This document shows, in pieces, positions 57,827-64,000 of a DNA stretch of 64,000 bases. The notes under the pieces are model-generated. The model did no database searches and was not told the DNA's origin. It saw only the letters and a program-made list of their open reading frames with translations. The translations under genes were made by a program, and so were the position numbers. How positions within the stretch are numbered: position 1 is the stretch's first letter; the number at the start of each line of letters is the position of its first letter. Origin of the DNA: Phyllobacterium endophyticum (GTDB taxonomy: Bacteria; Pseudomonadota; Alphaproteobacteria; Rhizobiales; Rhizobiaceae); assembly GCF_003010935.1 (NCBI RefSeq), contig NZ_PGGN01000002.1, forward strand, positions 930,001 to 994,000. The letters are read 5' to 3'.

Positions 57827-59719
57827 TCAATTCGTCGCCGGGGTTCCTGGAGTATTCCGATAAAATTCATCGAAAACTTTTTTCACCGGTTTGCGAGATG
57901 CCTCGACGTAATAGGTCATTTGGCCCCCATCGAACACGTGAACGGGGATACGCTTGTCCAATCCCGCCTGCTGCAACTGTTTCTCGGTCTCAAAGAAAGT
58001 TGTCACGGTGTCGTAATACCCATGCAGCGCCATGATTTTCAGACGCGGATCGAAGGCAAGTGCCAATGTCAGATCGGCAACACCGCCAAGGCCGTCCGCG
58101 GATACGTCTTGGCCTGTGACTGCGTAGTCATCATTCCTAAGAACGTCATTTCCATGCCAATCTTTTACCGCTTTAACGCCGGAGGAGTAATAATTTAGAA
58201 ACGCTGGGAGGAGATCTTTTACTCCATTTCCAAGAATGGTGTCGTCAAACCAATCAGTCTGGTAGTCATCGGCGGCCATCCGGGCATCGTAATCACCCAG
58301 GCTCTTCGCCGCTGGCCGGTTGGTCAGGATATTGCCGGAAGCGAAATCGTCCCACGATAAACTATGGTTCCCCGCAATATTGCGAAATTCCTGCAAAATC
58401 GGCTCTAATTTTGCCAAGGTGGCGGGCTCCACCTGCACATCATCGTCGTCCGTCGTCTCTGCGGAAAACGCTTCTCCTTCAACGCTGACTCCCATTCCAC
58501 CCTTAAATTTGGCGGATATTTCATTCTTTGCCTCGACGAGGATCGCCTCCTTTGCTGCTGTGGCAGCAGTGAATGCAGCATTGTATGTCTCGAGTGCAGG
58601 AAAATACCTCTGCATGGCAAATTGCCTTATATAGTCCGCATATTGATCGAGGGTGCGCGCACCCCGCCAGCTTGTTTCCGGTTTCTGAAAATATTCCGCA
58701 GCCATTGCAAGCGTTGGCAGACCGGTGTTGCAAGCGCAGGAATCTCCCGACAGATAAGGAGACTGAAGCACGACACCCGAAAGCACTTTTACCGGCTGTC
58801 CGGACGGGTCCGGATCGTAATTGCTTGTGCCTGCCTCCTCAAGCATCGAGGCCGCAAGCGAAACACGGGCACTGCCCCATGATTCGCCCAGAAGATATTT
58901 GGGCGAACTTTGCCGGTTGTTTTTGTTGCTATAGCTGGTGACGAAATCCCGCACGATTTCGGCATCCGTCGTCGCATTGGAGAAATGGTGGTTTCGGTGC
59001 GGGGCGATCGCGGTGGAAAAGCCTTCGCTGACCGGATCGACGAAGACAAGATCGCTGTTATCGAGCAGTGTCTCTTCATTATCTATGAGCTTAAACGGAT
59101 TATCCGCCAGTTTTCGCGCCATATAGGGAGCGTTGATGACGATGCGCTTTGGCCCATAAGCCGCCATGTGCAGGAAGATGGACGCATAGCCCGGACCGCC
59201 ATTGAAGAAGAATGTTACGGGGCGATTTTCGCGCGGCAGGTCGTCGCGGGTATAGGACATGTAGAAAATTGCTGCCTTTGCGTCTTTCTTGCCGGTCAGC
59301 TGGTCCTTTTGACCATAAGCAATGAGGTGGCCGGCCTTGGCGGTAAACCAGGTTTTCTTACCATTGAGCACCATGGAATGGCGCATGACAGATGGAGTTT
59401 CGCTTACTTGAGGAGTTGAGGGATCAGGATGATCCTTTGCCAGGAACTTGTAGTCGGCGGGGGCAAAGATCGCATAGGCCTCTTCATCTAGTCCAACGGT
59501 TCGTAGCCTGTCCGCCGCGTCGAATAACTTCCCCTTGGCCTTGAGCTCGACCGCTTCCTTTCGCGCACTCTCCAACTTATCCGTTAAGGCTGGCTCGCCA
59601 AGCTTAACTGACTCCTGTACCGATTCGGGGAATGTGCGGTCCGCAACCTCAACTTTGGTGTCATTACAAGCGGCCAGCCCCAAAAGGGCGAGTAGAAAAA
59701 AGACTCTAAAAATCATCAA
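57827..59719 (-). CDS. S10 serine carboxypeptidase-like lipoprotein, catalytic His replaced
   Basis: The 630-residue protein starts with a lipoprotein signal (FFLLALLGLAAC, lipobox LAAC), so it should be anchored in the envelope. It has the S10 fold of the COG2939 group: VTFFFNGGPGYAS, the nucleophile Ser280 in GESWGSAR, and Asp570 in HGYYDTVT. The usual catalytic His, in the G-H-M motif, is Gln600 here (GGQMTYY). An unusual insert (about 385-440) is rich in charged residues, including ETTDDDDVQ. I infer a possible pseudoenzyme or altered catalysis. Confidence 0.88.
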   Translation of the reverse strand: MMIFRVFFLLALLGLAACNDTKVEVADRTFPESVQESVKLGEPALTDKLESARKEAVELKAKGKLFDAADRLRTVGLDEEAYAIFAPADYKFLAKDHPDPSTPQVSETPSVMRHSMVLNGKKTWFTAKAGHLIAYGQKDQLTGKKDAKAAIFYMSYTRDDLPRENRPVTFFFNGGPGYASIFLHMAAYGPKRIVINAPYMARKLADNPFKLIDNEETLLDNSDLVFVDPVSEGFSTAIAPHRNHHFSNATTDAEIVRDFVTSYSNKNNRQSSPKYLLGESWGSARVSLAASMLEEAGTSNYDPDPSGQPVKVLSGVVLQSPYLSGDSCACNTGLPTLAMAAEYFQKPETSWRGARTLDQYADYIRQFAMQRYFPALETYNAAFTAATAAKEAILVEAKNEISAKFKGGMGVSVEGEAFSAETTDDDDVQVEPATLAKLEPILQEFRNIAGNHSLSWDDFASGNILTNRPAAKSLGDYDARMAADDYQTDWFDDTILGNGVKDLLPAFLNYYSSGVKAVKDWHGNDVLRNDDYAVTGQDVSADGLGGVADLTLALAFDPRLKIMALHGYYDTVTTFFETEKQLQQAGLDKRIPVHVFDGGQMTYYVEASRKPVKKVFDEFYRNTPGTPATN

Positions 59720-60027
59720 CGCCTCTCAAAATCAGCAAAATTCGATTTATGTGAGTTTCAGAAGGACGGGGCAATTGAACGAAAGTCGCTAGTAATTGTG
59801 AATACAGCATCAGCTCCGGGCCACAGCCGTCATGGGGAAGCGGGTGGGCGATATGGTTGCCCCAAGGCCCGGCGATGATCGGGTACTGCGGAGCCGTCCC
59901 GGCATTACAAACAGGCTGCTTACATAAAACTCGAACCTTTAAGCCAATTCTATGTGGTAATATAATACCGCGACGACAAGCCATTGTATCTACTTGAGTA
60001 TTTTTTATACGGCTCAGACGTTGTCAC

Positions 60028-60056
60028 TTGACGTTCAACGCCCCAGCCTTTATTGA
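60028..60056 (+). promoter_or_regulatory. rplM-rpsI promoter
   Basis: TTGACG (60028-60033), 17-base spacer, TATTGA (60051-60056). It predicts transcription from about 60063, giving a leader of about 115 nt before rplM. Confidence 0.6.
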
Positions 60057-60068
60057 GACCGATGACTG

Positions 60069-60091
60069 CGGTGGGGCTTCCCGCCGTTTTT
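60069..60091 (+). terminator. Attenuator-like hairpin in rplM leader
   Basis: CGGTGGG (60069-60075), loop GCTT, CCCGCCG (60080-60086), then TTTTT. It has the form of an intrinsic terminator but lies inside the rplM leader, a few bases after the predicted start; no plus-strand gene precedes it. Confidence 0.55.
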
Positions 60092-60178
60092 CATTGTTGT
60101 GCGTGTTTCATGAATGCGCACAACCCAAGCAACAAGAAAAGCCTTCCTATGTGAAGGATGATCTCAAGGACAACACAA

Positions 60179-60643
60179 ATGGCTACCTTCTCCCAGAAGC
60201 CGGCGGATGTGACGAAAAAGTGGATCCTGATTGACGCCGAAGGTCTCGTCGTCGGCCGTCTCGCTTCCATCGTCGCCAATATCCTGCGCGGCAAGCACAA
60301 AGCAACCTTCACCCCGCACGTGGACGATGGCGACAATGTCATCATCATCAACGCCGACAAGGTTGCGCTGACCGGCAAGAAGTTTACCGACAAGGTTTAC
60401 TACTGGCACACCGGACATCCCGGCGGCATCAAGGAACGCACGGCGCGTCAGCTGCTCGAAGGCCGTTTTCCGGAGCGCGTCGTTGAAAAGGCTGTGGAGC
60501 GCATGGTTCCACGCGGCCCGCTCGGACGTCGCCAGATGAAGAACCTGCGCGTTTACGCAGGTTCCAACCACCCACATGAAGCTCAGGCACCTGAAGTCCT
60601 CGACGTCGGCGCGCTGAATTCCAAGAACAAAAGGAGCGCATAA
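60179..60643 (+). CDS. rplM: 50S ribosomal protein L13
   Basis: Early-assembly protein of the large subunit that also represses its own operon in E. coli. The ATG at 60179 ([19 protein letters not shown]) gives 154 residues; AAGGA is 11 bases upstream. Conserved features: [25 protein letters not shown] and [31 protein letters not shown]. 2 bp before rpsI. Confidence 0.97.
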   Translation: MATFSQKPADVTKKWILIDAEGLVVGRLASIVANILRGKHKATFTPHVDDGDNVIIINADKVALTGKKFTDKVYYWHTGHPGGIKERTARQLLEGRFPERVVEKAVERMVPRGPLGRRQMKNLRVYAGSNHPHEAQAPEVLDVGALNSKNKRSA

Positions 60644-60645
60644 GA

Positions 60646-61125
60646 ATGGCTGAGCTCAACTCGCTCGCAGAACTCGGTACGTCTGCCGTCGCCCCGGCGC
60701 AGGCTGCTGCACCGGTTCATGTCCAGAAGCTCGACGCCAAGGGCCGTGCCTATGCAACCGGCAAGCGCAAGGATGCGGTCGCCCGCGTCTGGATCAAGCC
60801 AGGTTCCGGCAAGATCGTCATCAACGAAAAGGAATACGGCAAGTATTTCGCTCGTCCGGTTCTGCAGATGATCCTGCAGCAGCCGATCGTTGCTGCCAAT
60901 CGCGCCGGCCAATATGACATCATCGCCACCGTTGCCGGTGGCGGTTTGTCCGGCCAGGCAGGCGCCGTTCGTCACGGCATTTCCAAGGCTCTCACCTATT
61001 TCGAACCGGCGCTGCGCGGCGTTTTGAAAAAGGGCGGCTTCCTGACACGCGACAGCCGCGTCGTCGAACGCAAGAAGTACGGCAAGGCGAAAGCCCGCCG
61101 CTCGTTCCAGTTCTCGAAGCGTTAA
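60646..61125 (+). CDS. rpsI: 30S ribosomal protein S9
   Basis: Head protein of the small subunit; its C-terminal tail reaches the P-site tRNA. 159 residues with a ~25-residue Ala/Pro-rich N-terminal extension typical of alphaproteobacteria, followed by [37 protein letters not shown] and the ending [11 protein letters not shown] with the terminal Arg. A GGAGC site lies 9 bases upstream. Followed by an intrinsic terminator. Confidence 0.97.
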   Translation: MAELNSLAELGTSAVAPAQAAAPVHVQKLDAKGRAYATGKRKDAVARVWIKPGSGKIVINEKEYGKYFARPVLQMILQQPIVAANRAGQYDIIATVAGGGLSGQAGAVRHGISKALTYFEPALRGVLKKGGFLTRDSRVVERKKYGKAKARRSFQFSKR

Positions 61126-61148
61126 TCGCTTTATACGGACACGAACAG

Positions 61149-61176
61149 AAAGCGGGCCTTCGGGTCCGCTTTTTTG
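61149..61176 (+). terminator. Intrinsic terminator of rplM-rpsI
   Basis: AGCGGGCC (61151-61158), TTCG loop, GGTCCGCT (61163-61170), then TTTTTG; a G-T pair is in the stem. 25 bases after the rpsI stop. Confidence 0.88.
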
Positions 61177-61211
61177 TTGCGCCGTATCCCGTTTTAGTTA
61201 GCTTCGCCGCC

Positions 61212-61334
61212 GTGCGTGGTTCGACAAGCTCACCATGAGGGAGGTGGGTTGATTGCAACGATAGTCGCCAACGTTGCATCTTTGCTTACTGCAACCAATG
61301 ATGTCCCTCATGGTGAGCTTGTCGAACCACGCAC
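61212..61334. repeat. Large palindromic intergenic element with 31-bp arms
   Basis: Perfect inverted repeat: left arm 61212-61242 begins GTGCGTGGTTCGACAAGCTC; the right arm 61304-61334 is its exact complement. The 61-base centre itself contains shorter inverted words (GATTGCAACG/CGTTGCA). The arm core TGGTTCGACAAGCTCACCAT is a word I recall as a dispersed intergenic repeat in alphaproteobacterial genomes. No open frame for a transposase; looks like a non-autonomous palindromic element between the rpsI terminator and the agmatinase gene. Confidence 0.85.
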
Positions 61335-61372
61335 AGATGCAGATGCAGGAATCCCCGGAGTTTAAAATCCCA

Positions 61373-62329
61373 ATGCCATCGAAGTCCATCGATCACGCCT
61401 TTACGGCGCGCAACCTGACCGGCGCGGCAACTGATCCAACCCATGCGGGCGCCCTCTCCTTCATGCGCAGGCGCTATTCCAAAAACCTTGCTGGCGCGGA
61501 AGTCGTGATCTGGGGGATCCCGTTCGACTCGGCAGTCTCCAACAGGCCAGGCGCGCGGTTTGGCCCACAGGCGATGCGGCGGGCGTCGGCCATCTTCGAC
61601 AATGATCCGCAATATCCGTTCCAGCGCGATCTTTTCGCCGACCTGGCTGTGATCGATTACGGCGACTGTCTGCTCGACTACGGCAACCACCAGAAGACTC
61701 CGGCGACGATCGAGCGTGAAGCTGCAAGGATAATCAAGTCCGGCGCGTTCCTGCTTTCGCTCGGCGGCGATCACTTCGTCACCTGGCCAATCCTGAAAGC
61801 CCATGCGGCCAAGCACGGTCCTGTAGCGCTGGTGCAGTTCGATGCGCATCAGGATACATGGTACGATGACGGCAAACGCATCGACCACGGCTCATTCGTC
61901 GGGCGCGCCGCACGCGACGGGGTAATCGATCCGGCGCATTCGATCCAGATCGGCATCCGCACCCATGCGCCGGAAGATTGCGGCCTGAAAATCGTCTATG
62001 GCTATGAGGTCGAAGAAATGCCGGCGGCGGAGATCGCCAGCCAGATCGTCGCGCGGACCGCGGGCAAGCCGGTTTACCTGACCTTCGATATCGATTGCCT
62101 GGATCCAGCTTTTGCGCCGGGCACGGGAACGCCGGTTGCCGGCGGGCCGTCCTCGGCGAAAATACTTTCGGTGCTGCGGCATCTGACGGAGCTCAACATC
62201 ATCGGTGCCGACGTGGTGGAGGTTGCGCCGGCCTATGATCATGCTGACGTAACGGCCATCGCCGGCGCCACAATCGCGATGTATTATCTGGGTATTCTTG
62301 CAGAGCAAAAGGCCAAGCTAAAACGATGA
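61373..62329 (+). CDS. speB: Agmatinase (ureohydrolase)
   Basis: Hydrolyses agmatine to putrescine and urea. With the ATG at 61373 (MPSKSIDHAFTARNL) the product has 318 residues; in-frame ATGs at 61337 and 61343 are possible, and earlier ones lie inside the palindromic repeat. The manganese ligands of the ureohydrolase family are visible in SLGGDHFVTW, FDAHQDTWYD and FDIDCLDPAFAPGTGTP. Other ureohydrolases (guanidinobutyrase, formimidoylglutamase) share these motifs, so the exact substrate is open. It lies 84 bp ahead of argC. Confidence 0.88.
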   Translation: MPSKSIDHAFTARNLTGAATDPTHAGALSFMRRRYSKNLAGAEVVIWGIPFDSAVSNRPGARFGPQAMRRASAIFDNDPQYPFQRDLFADLAVIDYGDCLLDYGNHQKTPATIEREAARIIKSGAFLLSLGGDHFVTWPILKAHAAKHGPVALVQFDAHQDTWYDDGKRIDHGSFVGRAARDGVIDPAHSIQIGIRTHAPEDCGLKIVYGYEVEEMPAAEIASQIVARTAGKPVYLTFDIDCLDPAFAPGTGTPVAGGPSSAKILSVLRHLTELNIIGADVVEVAPAYDHADVTAIAGATIAMYYLGILAEQKAKLKR

Positions 62330-62413
62330 TGATCTTGGCAGTGCTGCTGTACAGCCAAGGCCAATAGAAAACTGAGCCAGGTATCCGAATTTCAAGCTTC
62401 CAAGGGCATTCCC

Positions 62414-63349
62414 ATGAAACCGAAAATCTTCATCGACGGCGAACACGGCACAACGGGTTTGCAGATCCGGACGCGTCTGGCGGGCCGGAGCGATCTCGAA
62501 GTGCTCTCCATTCCCGAAGCCGAGCGGCGCAACAAGGAGTTGCGGGCACAGTTTCTGAAGGATGCCGATGTTGCCATTCTCTGCCTGCCGGACGATGCGT
62601 CGAAAGAGGCGGTTTCAATCCTCGAAGGGCATAATTCGACGAAGATAATCGACACCTCGACCGCGCACCGCGTGCATCCCGATTGGGCCTATGGCTTCGC
62701 CGAACTCGACCGTAGCCAGCGGCAGAAAATCGCGGATGCGCGGCTCGTTGCCAATCCCGGTTGTTATCCCACCGGGGCGATCTCGCTGGTGCGGCCGTTG
62801 CGCGACGCCGGGATTTTACCCGGGGACTATCCAATCACCGTCAATGCGGTCTCCGGCTATACCGGCGGCGGCAAGCAGATGATTGCGCAGATGGAGAATC
62901 CGGATGCGCCTGATCATATTGCAGCCAATCATTTCCTTTACGCGATGCCGCTCAAGCACAAGCACGTGCCGGAACTGCAGGTGCATGGGCATCTCGATCG
63001 CAAGCCGATCTTTTCGCCAAGTGTCGGGCGATTTGCACAAGGCATGATCGTGCAGGTGCCGCTCTTTACCGGCGACCTCGACGGCAATCCGTCAATGGCC
63101 GATATCCATGCAGCACTGAGAGCGCATTACGAGGGTCAGAGCATCGTTCAGGTGGTGCCGCTGGAACAGAGCACCGCCTTGCCGCGGCTCGATCCGGAGG
63201 AACTGCGCGATACGGACATCATGAAGCTCTATGTCTTCGGAACCGAGGGCGGTGGCCAGGTCAACCTCGTTGCGCTCCTCGACAATCTCGGCAAGGGCGC
63301 TTCGGGCGCTGCGGTTCAGAATCTGGACCTGATGCTCGTAAATGCTTGA
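62414..63349 (+). CDS. argC: N-acetyl-gamma-glutamyl-phosphate reductase (short type)
   Basis: NADPH-dependent third step of arginine synthesis. The 311-residue protein is the shorter, type 2 form common in alphaproteobacteria (the type 1 form is about 345). It begins with a Rossmann segment ([19 protein letters not shown]); the catalytic Cys is in [14 protein letters not shown] (near residue 117), and the His in [11 protein letters not shown] follows. It overlaps the next gene by 8 bp. Confidence 0.95.
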   Translation: MKPKIFIDGEHGTTGLQIRTRLAGRSDLEVLSIPEAERRNKELRAQFLKDADVAILCLPDDASKEAVSILEGHNSTKIIDTSTAHRVHPDWAYGFAELDRSQRQKIADARLVANPGCYPTGAISLVRPLRDAGILPGDYPITVNAVSGYTGGGKQMIAQMENPDAPDHIAANHFLYAMPLKHKHVPELQVHGHLDRKPIFSPSVGRFAQGMIVQVPLFTGDLDGNPSMADIHAALRAHYEGQSIVQVVPLEQSTALPRLDPEELRDTDIMKLYVFGTEGGGQVNLVALLDNLGKGASGAAVQNLDLMLVNA

Positions 63350-64000
63350 TGCGATAGCGGAGACTTTCCCAGCGGAGTGGAAAGTCTCCTCCCCCGAACT
63401 CGTCGCCGAGACCGCCACCAGCCGGATCGTCAAGGTGCGGCTGGAAGACGGCGCGCCCGCAATCGTCAAACATCTGACACCGCTCGGAATGCGAGAAGAA
63501 CTCGGAGGCACGCGCTATCTGGAATGGCACGACGGCAAGGGCTGTATTCGTTTGCTGGCGCAGCGGGGTAATAACCTTCTGCTGGAATATGCGGGCGCAC
63601 GTACGCTGCTCGATCATCTCAACGAGCATGGCGACGACGCAGCGACGCAAGTCTTTGTCGAAATGTTCCTGGAACTGTCGCAGACCAAACAGACGGGCCG
63701 ACCAGCGCCGCAGGATCTCATCCCGTTGCGCACGATGTTTTCAGGCCTTTTCACCAAAGCCGAAGGAGACCGGAAGCGTGGGGTTCGGAGCCAGTTCGTC
63801 GAAGCGGCGGAACTTGCCGACAGGCTCCTGAACGATCAGCGGGACGTTCAACCGCTGCATGGAGACTTGCACCACGAGAACATACTATACGGCGAGCGCG
63901 GCTGGCTCGTCATCGATCCCAAGGGACTGATGGGAGACCCGATGTATGATGCCGCCAATATGTTCTACAATCCCCTGGACCGTGACGACCTGCGATCCAG
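63342..64000 (+). CDS. Aminoglycoside 6-phosphotransferase-like kinase (3' partial)
   Basis: ATG at 63342 inside the argC 3' end; the frame remains open to the end of the window (219 codons seen). Segments [31 protein letters not shown] and [20 protein letters not shown] give the kinase catalytic loop (HGDLHHEN) and metal-binding DPKG typical of the APH(6)/StrB-hydroxyurea family (APH_6_hur). Chromosomal copies need not confer resistance; the native substrate is unknown. Placement after argC with overlap suggests co-transcription. Confidence 0.85.
   Translation, partial: MLDAIAETFPAEWKVSSPELVAETATSRIVKVRLEDGAPAIVKHLTPLGMREELGGTRYLEWHDGKGCIRLLAQRGNNLLLEYAGARTLLDHLNEHGDDAATQVFVEMFLELSQTKQTGRPAPQDLIPLRTMFSGLFTKAEGDRKRGVRSQFVEAAELADRLLNDQRDVQPLHGDLHHENILYGERGWLVIDPKGLMGDPMYDAANMFYNPLDRDDLRS

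Larger units (their letters stand above)
59720..60178. other. Intergenic region between S10 gene and rplM
   Basis: The left 300 bases show no recognisable gene; a 92-codon minus-strand frame (59706-59984) lacks a ribosome site and family. The right part carries the rplM promoter (60028-60056), an attenuator-like hairpin (60069-60091) and the leader. Confidence 0.5.

Noticed and set aside
59706-59984. 92-codon minus-strand frame upstream of the S10 gene
   Set aside because: No ribosome site and no recognisable motif; its end overlaps the S10 signal peptide region.

Overview
The window is a chromosomal segment of an alphaproteobacterium of the order Hyphomicrobiales (Rhizobiales), probably of the Brucellaceae/Phyllobacteriaceae type. 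The evidence is the PleD-DivK cell-cycle pair, the DUF3572, DUF983 and DUF1467 genes, a DinB polymerase with an N-terminal zinc ribbon, the direct-repeat SOS boxes (GTTC-N7-GTTC) typical of alphaproteobacteria, and the nuo operon order with an extra helix-hairpin-helix gene between nuoF and nuoG. The assignment to order is firm; the genus is not decidable by eye.

Left part (1-25.9 kb). The 3' part of an RTX protein with a lipase-type GxSxG site comes first. A pyrimidine/lipid/DNA-uptake operon follows (pyrB, a dihydroorotase-like gene without its metal ligands, plsY, dprA), with a small conserved gene overlapping the dprA 3' end on the other strand. Next are topA-rnr-DUF983-Nudix-MFS, a candidate small RNA, rpmG with its terminator, the divK-pleD operon, DUF3572, SOS-boxed dinB, dnaE, and proS-lolC-lolD. 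Between dnaE and lolD lies a 28-codon gene for a single-span membrane peptide. It sits under a textbook SOS promoter (TTGACT-17-CATATT with the SOS box in the spacer) and is the most interesting object in the window: it resembles in size, topology and control the SOS-induced division inhibitor SidA of Caulobacter.

Middle part (25.9-48.7 kb). A comparatively AT-rich insert (an orphan terminator, a possible small RNA and a family 2 glycosyltransferase) precedes a long leftward block: nuoA-B-C-D-E-F-(HHH gene)-G-H-I-J-K-L-M-N, birA, rnj, methylmalonyl-CoA epimerase and DUF1467. Together these encode the 14-subunit respiratory complex I plus biotin ligation, RNA turnover and propionate metabolism. 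A frameshifted MFS transporter, a possible 39-codon membrane peptide, tRNA-Asp(GTC) and tRNA-Val(TAC) follow.

Right part (48.7-64 kb). The protein quality-control genes lon, clpX and clpP lead to a cupin gene, an O-acetylhomoserine sulfhydrylase, a CoA-binding protein, secreted and EF-hand proteins, a hotdog thioesterase and a lipoprotein of the S10 carboxypeptidase family whose catalytic His is replaced by Gln. The ribosomal operon rplM-rpsI has a clear promoter and an attenuator-like hairpin. A 31-bp-armed palindromic repeat, agmatinase, argC (short type) and a truncated aminoglycoside 6-phosphotransferase-like kinase close the window. No CRISPR array, prophage, insertion sequence or rRNA was seen.
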